Positions 44,092-53,211 of a stretch of DNA of 64,000 bases are shown one piece after another. The notes under the pieces are model-generated. The model saw nothing but the letters and a program-made list of their open reading frames with translations. It had not been told where the DNA came from and ran no database searches. Made by a program: the position numbers and the translations under genes. The stretch's first letter is position 1; every line of letters starts with the position of its first letter. The stretch is from Flavicella sediminum (lineage in GTDB: Bacteria; Bacteroidota; Bacteroidia; Flavobacteriales; Flavobacteriaceae): the NCBI RefSeq assembly GCF_006381105.1, contig NZ_VDET01000002.1, positions 310,001 through 374,000 of the forward strand, given 5' to 3'.

Positions 44092-46278
44092 TCAATTTTT
44101 AACAACTTTTATAAATGTAGGTAGCATTGAATTTAATTTAACAAAATAGATTCCATTAGGTTGGTCTGACATATCCATAAAAACTTTACCACGATTCACG
44201 GAATATTCATTAGCAGTTATTAGCTGAGATTGAACATTGTAAATTTCTATAAAAATACTTTTCAAATTTTCAGGAACAAACAATTCAAAATTACCATTTG
44301 AAGGATTTGGATATGCGGTAATCTCTTCATACAAATTAATAGATTTAGTCATAACACCTTGACAAGCACTTTTACTTTTCACTTCAACCTCATCCCCATG
44401 ATGTACAGCAACTGAGAAATTTATATCATAGGTTTCCAAAACTTCTTCTCCGTTTTTGAAAACTCTAAAAGGACCATTCCCTGTAGCTACAGAAACAATT
44501 GCAGATTGTTCCGAAATTTGTATCCCTCCACTTAAACTTACGTATCCATCAATAACAACTTCATAGCATTGCTCATGATCCTCTCCAATAACTTCTATAC
44601 ACAGATTATAGGTCCCTGGATTAAGATTTTCAATTGTTTTATTTTTTGTGAAATCATAATCTACCCCATTAATTGTAGCCACATAATCATGAGTGGCCTT
44701 TGCATTGATAATTAATATGCCATTATTCTTGTTTTCACAAGTTTCTCCTATAGCTTGTATCGTAAAATTATTTTCCTCTTTAGGATCTTCATCAACAATT
44801 CCTAAGTCAATTATCTGTAGATAAATAGGTTGCGAATTACCCGTTTTTTTCTCCATTAAATAGTAATAAAGTTTCCCTTTATTAATATGCACCCTACCGT
44901 GATCAAATACTCTACCCGATGTTGCTTCATAAACCCGTGTAAATTTATTGGTTCCACCAACAGCTTTATCTACAAAAACACGTCTACTACTTGTTAACCC
45001 AATAATATAAACATTCTCTCCAGAAGTATAAATTGATGTTCCTCCAGCAAAGTCTTCCGATGTTATAAATTCCGTAGCTCCTGCAGGTTTATAGGTGTGT
45101 AAAGATTTTGTTACATTATTTTCATTGTCTTTTACTTTGCTTATAATATGTACATCACCTTTAGCTGTAACTGTCCAATCAAAATCGGCTACAATATATA
45201 CTTTATCTGTTTGAGTGGTTTGCACATAATCACCAGGCTCCATCACTTTTATGAAATCGGCGTCGTAAAGTGGTAAACTAAACGATGTTCCTGAATGACT
45301 TTTCCAACTATCTGTTCCATTTTGATTGTCTGAATATGCATAATACACACCATTTTGGTATTGATATTTGTCTAAATGATTTTCTCTGCGCTGAAAACCT
45401 ATTCTAATTTTCCCATCAATATATTTCATGTTCCCATAAAGTCCCCAATTATAGGAAACCGAAGCATGATTCTTAGCATTTAAAACATTAAAGTGCGTGA
45501 AATTTGACCAAGACGAAGAACTAGCATTGTACTTAGAAAATTTATACGCGCCATTATTATTCCCCCCTTCTCGCATGTACATAAATAAGTCACCGGCATC
45601 ATTCAAGAAAAACTGAGGATAGGTTAACCCTTGAAAATTTGAATATTCAACTCCTCCATTTAAACTCAAATGCTTATAGCCTCCAGAACTATTTTTCACA
45701 AATTTATCCAAGGTAAATTCAGAATCAGGTACTATTGTAAGATTCTTAACAGAGTGAGAATATCTAAAATAGTCGTTTGCTAGACTGCCATCTGTAGGCC
45801 GTGTTTTATGATAGGCGTGCATATCATATAATAAATGAATTGTACCGTCTAATGGACTAATTCCAATACCTATCGTATTATGAGATTCTCCGATCCACCA
45901 TTGATTATTAAACCCTGTATGTCTATGCGGAAATTCTATTGTAGCCATAGAACCCGTTAACGTATTGTAGCGTGTCAACATCACATGACGATCGTCTTTA
46001 CCTCCTCGATACCATGTCATAAAGACATAATCTCCATAAGTTTTAATACAATCTCCATGCGCCGATATATTACGTCCATAAAAATAATCAAACGGTGAAT
46101 TTACGTCTTTACTCCCACCTGCATCGGCCACTTTAGCCCCATCAAAATGCAATCCAAAATCAGTGATTTTTACTTCTTTTTCAAAGGCTACTTCCTGTGC
46201 ATAAGTCGAAAGAAAACTCCCTAAGAATATAGATATTAGTATAACTAATTGTTTATTTACGAACGAATTACATTTCAT
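44092..46278 (-). CDS. BNR_4 beta-propeller polysaccharide lyase (PL24/PL25-like, probable ulvan lyase), T9SS-exported
   Basis: I use the ATG at 46278, where the signal peptide starts (ending STYAQ), giving 728 aa. The first 470 residues form a BNR_4-type propeller (WYRGGKDDRHVML, WWIGESHNTIGIGISP, IHLLYDMHAYH). His133, His154, Tyr220 and Arg236 reproduce the spacing I recall for the PL24 catalytic set (21 between the His, 16 between Tyr and Arg). Such enzymes cleave ulvan between 3-sulfated rhamnose and uronate, leaving unsaturated ends. A GETCENK module and a type A T9SS signal (YPNPSNG ... FIKVVKN) follow, so it acts outside the cell. A motif copy lies 64-78 bp upstream. Confidence 0.85.
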   Translation of the reverse strand: MKCNSFVNKQLVILISIFLGSFLSTYAQEVAFEKEVKITDFGLHFDGAKVADAGGSKDVNSPFDYFYGRNISAHGDCIKTYGDYVFMTWYRGGKDDRHVMLTRYNTLTGSMATIEFPHRHTGFNNQWWIGESHNTIGIGISPLDGTIHLLYDMHAYHKTRPTDGSLANDYFRYSHSVKNLTIVPDSEFTLDKFVKNSSGGYKHLSLNGGVEYSNFQGLTYPQFFLNDAGDLFMYMREGGNNNGAYKFSKYNASSSSWSNFTHFNVLNAKNHASVSYNWGLYGNMKYIDGKIRIGFQRRENHLDKYQYQNGVYYAYSDNQNGTDSWKSHSGTSFSLPLYDADFIKVMEPGDYVQTTQTDKVYIVADFDWTVTAKGDVHIISKVKDNENNVTKSLHTYKPAGATEFITSEDFAGGTSIYTSGENVYIIGLTSSRRVFVDKAVGGTNKFTRVYEATSGRVFDHGRVHINKGKLYYYLMEKKTGNSQPIYLQIIDLGIVDEDPKEENNFTIQAIGETCENKNNGILIINAKATHDYVATINGVDYDFTKNKTIENLNPGTYNLCIEVIGEDHEQCYEVVIDGYVSLSGGIQISEQSAIVSVATGNGPFRVFKNGEEVLETYDINFSVAVHHGDEVEVKSKSACQGVMTKSINLYEEITAYPNPSNGNFELFVPENLKSIFIEIYNVQSQLITANEYSVNRGKVFMDMSDQPNGIYFVKLNSMLPTFIKVVKN

Positions 46279-46341
46279 GTTAAAATTGTTTATTTCTATG
46301 AATAAGCAATTTCTAAATTTCCCTACCAAACAGCATCATGC

Positions 46342-46356
46342 ACTGTCCTGTATTAT
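46342..46356 (+). promoter_or_regulatory. Bipartite operator-like motif upstream of the BNR_4 lyase
   Basis: CACTGTCCTGTATTAT-type sequence, matching the copy before the 23249 sulfatase at nearly every base of TGTCCTGTANTAT. It lies 64-78 bp before the start at 46278. Confidence 0.48.
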
Positions 46357-46426
46357 TTATATTTACTATTAAAACAATAAACTCGTGATAACTAAGAGAA
46401 AAACCTATTTATTTTTTTTAAAATAA

Positions 46427-46741
46427 TTAATCCATATAAAACACTTCCTCCAATGGAATTGACACCGGTGAATTATCTGGATGAACCTCCATAAGATCTG
46501 CCATAAAATCCCACCATTTTTTCACAATTTCATTGTTTGCTAGATCTTGAGAACCACCTTCACCTGATACTTTTTGAAAAGCAAAAAGAATACTGGTTTC
46601 TTCGTCAAAAAATATCGAATACTCACTCACACCATTCTCTTTTAGCAGCTTTTTAAGCTCTGGCCACAATTCATTATGGCGTTTTGTATAAGCTTCCTTT
46701 TGCCCTTTGTTTAATTTCATTTTAAAAGCAAGTCTTTGCAT
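46427..46741 (-). CDS. rhaM: L-rhamnose mutarotase
   Basis: A 104-aa cytoplasmic protein of the normal family size. Signature blocks are KRHNELWPEL (active-site His) and the C-terminal KWWDFMADLMEVHPDNSPV. It interconverts the alpha and beta anomers of L-rhamnose, feeding rhamnose isomerase. No other rhamnose catabolism gene is in the window. It lies 148 bp upstream of the BNR_4 lyase gene and has its own motif copy. This gene is the clearest single indication that rhamnose is the released sugar. Confidence 0.95.
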   Translation of the reverse strand: MQRLAFKMKLNKGQKEAYTKRHNELWPELKKLLKENGVSEYSIFFDEETSILFAFQKVSGEGGSQDLANNEIVKKWWDFMADLMEVHPDNSPVSIPLEEVFYMD

Positions 46742-46853
46742 GAGGTTTTTTATTTAAGGTATGTATTGATGAAAAAAGCAAAAATAGTAGACACTAAAAA
46801 GTGGGGAACTAGAACGCTCATCTTCAATAGTACAAAAGAGAAAAATCTAATCC

Positions 46854-46874
46854 ATCCTGTTCTGTCATGATTAA
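46854..46874 (+). promoter_or_regulatory. Bipartite operator-like motif upstream of rhaM
   Basis: ATCCTGTTCTGTCATGATTAA, one of the three clearest copies, 113-133 bp before the rhaM start. The sequence ATTAACAGATAA that overlaps its end also occurs inside the inverted repeat before the first GntR-type gene. Confidence 0.52.
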
Positions 46875-46921
46875 CAGATAAACTAGAGGCGCTACAATTA
46901 TTACAACAGCACCGGGTTACT

Positions 46922-46951
46922 AAAAAGGATAAAACGAAAAATCGTTTTATC
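46922..46951 (-). terminator. Rho-independent terminator of the hybrid two-component gene
   Basis: A perfect 10-bp stem (GATAAAACGA at 46928-46937, TCGTTTTATC at 46942-46951) with a 4-base loop. On the minus strand it is followed by CCTTTTTAG. It lies 79 bp past the regulator's stop. Confidence 0.8.
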
Positions 46952-47029
46952 TTTATCTAAAAAAACAAAACGATTTTAAATACTCTAAAAAATTCTTACT
47001 AAAGTATCGTTAGTAAAACTCCTAGTCCA

Positions 47030-50000
47030 CTAATTAGGATTGCTAAATTTATCGGCATACTCCGTTGGTGACAAACCATATTTTTTTCGAAAACATTGGC
47101 TAAAATACTTCGGTCTTTTAAACCCTACTCTATAACCAACTTCTGCCACGCTTAATTTATCTAACTCCAATAATTTTGCAGCTCTTTTCAATCGAATTTC
47201 CTGAATAAAATCTTTAGGTGTATGATTAGTCCATGCCTTTATTTTTGTAAAAAGCATGGAGCGACTCACCCCTATTTCTTCACAAAACAGATCAATACCA
47301 AAATCTTCATTAGATAAATTAGCCTCAACTACTTTGTATGCTTTTTTAAGTAATTCTTCATCTAAGGATGTAAGGGAGACGTCAAATGCCGCATAATGAT
47401 CCTCTGAAGAAAACTTTTCTTTTATGCGCTCTTTCGATTCTAATAAGTTTTTAATTTTCAGCTTAAACTCTTTTATATTAAAAGGTTTGCTAATATAATC
47501 ATCCGCGCCACTTTCCAACCCTTCAAACTTATATACTAAAGACGTTCGTGATGTTAGCAGTATTACGGGTATGTGACTGGTTTTTATATTTGTTTTTATC
47601 TTTGAGCAAAGTTCAGTCCCCACCATTTCTGGCATAATAACATCACTGATTATTAAATCTGGTAAATGTTTCTTAGCTAATTGCAAGGCCACTCTTCCAT
47701 TCTCTGCTTGAACAATATTATAATCAGGTTTTAGGGTTTCCTTAATAAAAGAACGCAATACAGGGTTATCTTCAACAATAAGAAGGGTGTATTTCTTTTC
47801 TTCCTTCAATAAATCTTCTACATCATTTGTTATTTCAATTTTTGGCGCGTTAATTTGAGAAACATATTGAGAAACATCATCACTCATTTTAAAGTTTTTC
47901 ATTATTTCAACTTCTGAAAGATGTTCTTTTCCTAACTTTAATCGAACTGTAAACTCAGCACCATGAGGTTTTACGTTTTCTACCGAAATGGTTCCATGAT
48001 GCAACTTAACAATATTACTAGCTATTGAAAGTCCAATTCCAGTCCCTTTATTATAATTTTCTTTTGCTTTATTATGAATTGGAACTTCAAAAAAACGATC
48101 GAATATTTTTTCTAAAAACTCGTCGGCGATTCCAACGCCTGAATCTTTAATTTTTACAACTAGTTCTCCATCTTCTGTAGTTATTGAAATAGCAATACTT
48201 CCACCTTTTTCGGTATATCTAAATGCATTCGAAATTAAATTGTAAAAAACACGCTCTAGTTTATATCGATCATAATACATGCTTATTTTATTTTGAGAGG
48301 TAGAAAATGTATACTCATAGGCTCCTAGTTTGGCATATTCCGAAAAAGAGAGAAAAATTTCTCTTAAAAATTTCACAATATTTCCTTCAGCTGCCTCTAG
48401 CTCAAATTGGTCACTTTCCAATTTTCTAAAATCCATTAATCTATTTATCAGTCTTAATAAATGATCGGCACTACCTTCAATAATTTTTAGTCTTTTATAA
48501 ATTGCATTTGTCCCGGTGTAGTTATTCAAAATCTGTTGTAACGGTCCTAGAATAAGAGTTAACGGAGTTCTAAACTCATGTGATATATTGGTAAAAAACT
48601 GTAATTTTGCATTGTTCAATTCCTTATTTCGTTTACTTTCTACATATTCTAAGGCCAATTTATGTTGCAACCTTGCTTTGGATTGTAATATCCAATAGAT
48701 AGCGTAAAAAGCGCCACATATACATATAAAATATGTTGTATAGGCCCACCAAGTTTTCCAAGGTGCTGGTGTAACAATAATTTCTAAGGAAGTGGAATTT
48801 TCATTCCAAACGCCATCATTATTAGCGCCTTTTACTTCAAAAACATAGCTTCCGGAAGTTTGCAATGTGAAAAACGCTTCTTTTTGTTCAGTATACGTCC
48901 AAGTATCATCTAATCCTCTTAAGCGATACGCATAACTATTTCCACTCGGATTTACATAACTAGGTAGTGAATAACTAATGGAAAAATTAGCATTGTCATA
49001 AGCAAGTTTAATTTTAGTTGTATAAATAATGCTTTTTGATAAAATTTCATTGTCATCTCCTACCTTAACGGTCTCATTTTTTAATTTTAAATCTGATAAT
49101 AAAACTTTAGGCGCATATTCGTTTTTAATAATTTTATCTGAATTAAAAGTTGTTATACCTTGAAGTCCGCCAAAGTAAAATTGATTATTCTTTAATTTCA
49201 AGCCAGAGTTCGGACTAAAATCATTTTTACTTTCGATACTTTTTTGCTTGTAAACAATAGATTCTTTCGTTCGCGCATCGAATTTAACAATTCCTTTATC
49301 TGTACTCAACCATAAAAAATGTTGATCATCTTCTAAAATTGTATTTACTGTAGAAATTGGATTTTCAGCAGCAACCACCACTTTTTCAAAATCGTTACCA
49401 TTAAACTTATAAAGCCCTCTAGAATTTGTTCCTACCCAAATGTTTTTGTTTTTATCTTTAAATATTGTTTTTACATTATAAGATAAAAAACGGCCACCTA
49501 CCAAATACCTAGCAACATCGTAACTCCCTACCTCATTAAGAGACAATACATTGACACTCCCTAAACCTCCTGTCCAAATCTTCCCATCATCATCCAGAAA
49601 TATGGTTTTTATAATATTCGTTCGAATCGTGGGTCTTCTAATTTTTGTGATTTTTTTTGTCGTAACATTGTACTTTACAATACCTTTTCCGAAGGTACCA
49701 ATCCAAAAATCACCATGACTCCCTTCCTTTATTGCAAAAACACCTGTATTTTTCAAATACTTTTTCAGTTCCTTTGAAATAATATCTTTACGCTGTTTTT
49801 TTGTTTTTAAGTCGTACACAAAAACCCCATGATTTAACACCCCTACCCATAATAAATTTGGTTTTGTATACAACATGGTTTGCACGGCATAGGCAACTTT
49901 ACTATTAGGATATGGAACTTTTAATACATGTGAAATCTTCCCATCCTTATCCAAAGTACTTATAACGCCACCTTCTGTACCAAAATACACATTAGATTTA

Positions 50001-51094
50001 TCATCATACACAATAGAGTTAACAACATTATTAAAAACTTTATTATCTTTAATATGAATAAAATTCTCATTCGTTTTACTCCATATATTTGCACCACCCG
50101 TATAAGTTCCCAACCAAATAGAACCACTTTGATCTTTAAAAATTGATTTTATAAAATTTTGACTGATGCCAGAATTCTCTACGTTATTCTCCTTTAAATG
50201 GATAACTTTTTTTGCAGAAGTAATAACAAATACACCTCCAGTTGTTCCTAACCACAAATTCCCCTCATCGTCTTTTTGCAAAACACGAACATCAATATCA
50301 TTGTGAATTTCTGTATAACTAGTTCTACTAAATTTTTGCGTTTCAATATGAAACAGAAAAAAACCATTGTATTTTGTAGCAATACCTAAAACCCCAGGCG
50401 ATACTTCAATAATATCTTGAATAAACAACTTCGCCTCTTCTTCATTCCTATTAAATTCTTTAAAAACAAATTTCCCTTTGCTTCTCGATTCAAGTTTGGC
50501 TAAACCTTTAGTTGTTCCTACCCAAATTTGTTTGTTTTGATCAAGAAAAATACTTTGAATGTTTTTATAGGCAAAGGCCTCCTTTTTCACATCGCCATAA
50601 AAGGTATTCGTAAAATTATTTCGTTTTTTATTATAAATAGAAATTCCGTTTGCCGTACCAAACCAAAGCTCTCCGTTTTGCATTTCTTTACTGCAAATAA
50701 CAACACCGTTAACTATTGAATTTTTGTCTTTGGTATTCTGGTAATAGCGTTCAAAAGCGTTTTTTTTGGGATCAAATCTATTTAATCCATTATAGGTTCC
50801 TACCCATATGTTCCCATCTCGGTCTTCTAAAACATCTAATATATCAGAGTTACTGATACTCGTTACATCTTTTGGATCATTCCTATAGGCTACAAATTCA
50901 TTACCGTTAAACTTGTTCAGTCCATTTCTTGTTCCAAACCACATATGTCCTTTCGAATCCTGCTCAATTGCTATAATTGAGTTATTTGACAAACCCTCAG
51001 TTGTAGAAAAATATTTGAAGTGAAATCCGCCATCTTGACCATATAAAAAAAGGAACTTAAGTGTAAAAAGAAAAAACACTAATTTACGAGTCAT
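47030..51094 (-). CDS. Hybrid two-component system regulator (HTCS) of the PUL
   Basis: A 1354-aa inner-membrane regulator that combines sensor and response regulator. After a signal peptide (1-19) come repeated Reg_prop blades (DSKGHMWFGTRNGL and about a dozen similar), a Y_Y_Y domain (about 700-770), one membrane helix (about 778-800), a histidine kinase with the His box NISHEFRTPLTLILGP (about 838), an HATPase, a receiver domain (about 1098-1210, Asp in ISDVIMPE) and an AraC-type DNA-binding domain (about 1258-1350). HTCS proteins bind an oligosaccharide in the periplasm and activate their PUL. It is monocistronic between two terminators, and is the likely main activator of this locus. Confidence 0.97.
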   Translation of the reverse strand: MTRKLVFFLFTLKFLFLYGQDGGFHFKYFSTTEGLSNNSIIAIEQDSKGHMWFGTRNGLNKFNGNEFVAYRNDPKDVTSISNSDILDVLEDRDGNIWVGTYNGLNRFDPKKNAFERYYQNTKDKNSIVNGVVICSKEMQNGELWFGTANGISIYNKKRNNFTNTFYGDVKKEAFAYKNIQSIFLDQNKQIWVGTTKGLAKLESRSKGKFVFKEFNRNEEEAKLFIQDIIEVSPGVLGIATKYNGFFLFHIETQKFSRTSYTEIHNDIDVRVLQKDDEGNLWLGTTGGVFVITSAKKVIHLKENNVENSGISQNFIKSIFKDQSGSIWLGTYTGGANIWSKTNENFIHIKDNKVFNNVVNSIVYDDKSNVYFGTEGGVISTLDKDGKISHVLKVPYPNSKVAYAVQTMLYTKPNLLWVGVLNHGVFVYDLKTKKQRKDIISKELKKYLKNTGVFAIKEGSHGDFWIGTFGKGIVKYNVTTKKITKIRRPTIRTNIIKTIFLDDDGKIWTGGLGSVNVLSLNEVGSYDVARYLVGGRFLSYNVKTIFKDKNKNIWVGTNSRGLYKFNGNDFEKVVVAAENPISTVNTILEDDQHFLWLSTDKGIVKFDARTKESIVYKQKSIESKNDFSPNSGLKLKNNQFYFGGLQGITTFNSDKIIKNEYAPKVLLSDLKLKNETVKVGDDNEILSKSIIYTTKIKLAYDNANFSISYSLPSYVNPSGNSYAYRLRGLDDTWTYTEQKEAFFTLQTSGSYVFEVKGANNDGVWNENSTSLEIIVTPAPWKTWWAYTTYFICICGAFYAIYWILQSKARLQHKLALEYVESKRNKELNNAKLQFFTNISHEFRTPLTLILGPLQQILNNYTGTNAIYKRLKIIEGSADHLLRLINRLMDFRKLESDQFELEAAEGNIVKFLREIFLSFSEYAKLGAYEYTFSTSQNKISMYYDRYKLERVFYNLISNAFRYTEKGGSIAISITTEDGELVVKIKDSGVGIADEFLEKIFDRFFEVPIHNKAKENYNKGTGIGLSIASNIVKLHHGTISVENVKPHGAEFTVRLKLGKEHLSEVEIMKNFKMSDDVSQYVSQINAPKIEITNDVEDLLKEEKKYTLLIVEDNPVLRSFIKETLKPDYNIVQAENGRVALQLAKKHLPDLIISDVIMPEMVGTELCSKIKTNIKTSHIPVILLTSRTSLVYKFEGLESGADDYISKPFNIKEFKLKIKNLLESKERIKEKFSSEDHYAAFDVSLTSLDEELLKKAYKVVEANLSNEDFGIDLFCEEIGVSRSMLFTKIKAWTNHTPKDFIQEIRLKRAAKLLELDKLSVAEVGYRVGFKRPKYFSQCFRKKYGLSPTEYADKFSNPN

Positions 51095-51184
51095 ATAGGG
51101 ATTTGTTTTATTGAATTATAAAATTAAACTTCTTATTGGTTTATCCAAAAAAACACCTTGTTTATTTTAAGAACCTTAAATGCA

Positions 51185-51218
51185 AAAAGACCTTCTGTCA
51201 TTCAACAAATGGTCTTTT
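51185..51218 (-). terminator. Terminator hairpin after the sulfatase-GH78N gene
   Basis: AAAAGACC (51185-51192) and GGTCTTTT (51211-51218) form an 8-bp stem with an 18-base loop. On the minus strand it ends GGTCTTTTTG. It lies 120 bp past the sulfatase stop and 91 bp before the HTCS start. Confidence 0.6.
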
Positions 51219-51337
51219 CTAACTAAAACTAACTACAAAACTAAAGACCTCAAGTCTAGACTTATAATCCTATAAATATAGTCTTGAATAACGACACAAC
51301 AGTCATGAACTGTGATGACGCATTTAAAGATTTTATA

Positions 51338-53077
51338 TTATTCACCCTTAAAATTAAATTTAATTGGCGTTGAATAGATTCCGGGTCTATTAAATTCATC
51401 CCACACACGTAACTTCCAAAAATAATCATGGTTAGATACGTAGGCATCACGATTATAAAAAACACTTTGAGTGCTTTTACTGTGAATTTTTTTACTATCC
51501 CAAACATCACCAATTCCATTTATGCACTTTTCTTTTGAAGAAGACACTACTATTTGGTATGCTGATTGCTCATTTGGTTCTTTTGAATAGAACCAATCAA
51601 AAACCGTATTTTCATTTATTTTTAAACTGCAATTTTTCGGAACCAACACCGTTGAATCTTTGTATTTCTCAATTAAGCTATTGCACTTTTGTCGTAATTT
51701 TTTTAAAGTATCTTGATAGTCTGGATTTTCAGCAAGATTCTGAAGCTCATTCTGATCCTTTTCTAAATGATATAATTCTTCTATTGTTTTATCTTCAACA
51801 TATCTAAAATATTTCCACTTATCGGTTCGTACTCCCTCACTCGCCGCTATATTTTCAAACTCCCAAATATGTTCTATTAAAACGGTATCCCTAAGCTTGC
51901 TAGTTACCTGTTTACTTTCAATCAGTTTTTTTAAACTTTTACCATGCCAGGTTTTTGGTTGTTCCAAACCAGCATAGTCTAGTATTGTTGAAGGAATATC
52001 GATATTCAAAGCCATATCCTCAATATCCTTATGCTCCTTATTTCGTGGATCAAAAATAACAAGTGGGACTTTGATGGAATTTTCATACATCAGCCATTTC
52101 CCTGCAATTTGTCTTTCACCTAGAAAAAAACCATTATCTCCCATTAATACAATAATAGTATTATCTGCTATGCCTTTCTTTACTAGTTCTTTTCTTATTT
52201 TTCCTATTTCATTGTCTACTCCAGCAATCATTCTATAATAGCCTTTCACACTGTGTTGATATTTTTCAGCTGTGTCGTACCTCCAAAACCATCTTAACCG
52301 ATTGAATCCATTTTTAACAATTTGTGGTAATTTATCATAATATGTGTCACTAGAATTTCTTGCAGGTGGAATCGTCGCATTTGCTAAAACATGGTCATTT
52401 TCCTTTTGCCAAAAATATTGTTCTTTTGAATTATCACTTGCATGTGGTGCACTAAAACTCAATTGTAAACAAAAAGGCTTATCCGTTGGAGCTTCTTTAA
52501 TAAACGTTATTCCTTTTTCTCCAGTATACCTTGTTAAATGAACTGTATCCTTGCCTAATGTTTTGTAATAATAACTGGTAATATCTTTTCGATCATAGCG
52601 TAAATCATAGTTTTCATATTTATGATATAACGAATCTAACCCATTATATTTTACACCAAATTTCCCATACATTCCTGTATAATAGCCCGACTCTTTTAAT
52701 AGTTTAGGAAAGGCATTTTTCATAAATGCTCCTTTTATGCTATTTGAACTAAAACTATATCGATGCGTGCGTTCATACAAGCCCGTAAAAATACTTGCTC
52801 TACTAGCGGAACAAATTGGAGTAGTAGCAATGGCATTTTTAAAAAAAACTCCCTGCTTGGCCAACTTATCCATTTCTGGTGTATACGCTAAATTATTACC
52901 TGTGTATCCAAGAGCATCAGAGCGTTGATCATCTGTTAGTATAAAAATAATGTTAGGCTTGCTAGCAACTATTTGTTTGGCATTTGGAGTTTTATTACAA
53001 CTAAGAACTACCAAGAATATACAAATAGAAACTGCAAACTTATATAGCTTAAAATATTTTAACAGGATGTATTTCAT
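51338..53077 (-). CDS. S1 sulfatase fused to a GH78-type N-terminal Ig domain, lipoprotein
   Basis: A 579-aa lipoprotein (VVLSC, Cys27). Residues about 40-480 are a complete S1 sulfatase: metal Asp49-Asp50 in LTDDQRSD, formylglycine motif CSASR with Cys89, and VLMGDNGFFLGERQ. Residues 483-579 match the Rha78A_N Ig-like domain of the two GH78 enzymes in this window (AYQIVVSSS, DVWDSKK, YFWKLRVWDEFNRPG). The protein then stops; no GH78 catalytic domain follows in any frame. I recall a sulfatase-GH78 bifunctional enzyme (S1_25) in the Formosa ulvan PUL, so this may be its truncated relative. It has a motif copy upstream and a terminator downstream. Confidence 0.92.
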   Translation of the reverse strand: MKYILLKYFKLYKFAVSICIFLVVLSCNKTPNAKQIVASKPNIIFILTDDQRSDALGYTGNNLAYTPEMDKLAKQGVFFKNAIATTPICSASRASIFTGLYERTHRYSFSSNSIKGAFMKNAFPKLLKESGYYTGMYGKFGVKYNGLDSLYHKYENYDLRYDRKDITSYYYKTLGKDTVHLTRYTGEKGITFIKEAPTDKPFCLQLSFSAPHASDNSKEQYFWQKENDHVLANATIPPARNSSDTYYDKLPQIVKNGFNRLRWFWRYDTAEKYQHSVKGYYRMIAGVDNEIGKIRKELVKKGIADNTIIVLMGDNGFFLGERQIAGKWLMYENSIKVPLVIFDPRNKEHKDIEDMALNIDIPSTILDYAGLEQPKTWHGKSLKKLIESKQVTSKLRDTVLIEHIWEFENIAASEGVRTDKWKYFRYVEDKTIEELYHLEKDQNELQNLAENPDYQDTLKKLRQKCNSLIEKYKDSTVLVPKNCSLKINENTVFDWFYSKEPNEQSAYQIVVSSSKEKCINGIGDVWDSKKIHSKSTQSVFYNRDAYVSNHDYFWKLRVWDEFNRPGIYSTPIKFNFKGE

Positions 53078-53149
53078 TGATGCTCGTATTAATTAAAAAA
53101 CAACGATAAGTCGTTCCTAACAAAGTAAATTAATAGTCGCGTAATAACT

Positions 53150-53169
53150 CTCCTGAACAGTACTGACAG
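53150..53169 (+). promoter_or_regulatory. Bipartite operator-like motif upstream of the sulfatase-GH78N gene
   Basis: CTCCTGAACAGTACTGACAG, containing the palindrome CAGTACTG at 53158-53165. It lies 73-92 bp before the start at 53077. Confidence 0.52.
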
Positions 53170-53211
53170 ATTAAGAAAACACTTATAATCCCATGGATAA
53201 AACGGTATTTA

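Noticed and set aside
51262-51519. Short minus-strand open frame across the 3' end of the sulfatase-GH78N gene
   Set aside because: It overlaps the sulfatase in another frame, has no family resemblance, and contains no displaced GH78 sequence, so it is not evidence of a frameshifted rhamnosidase domain.
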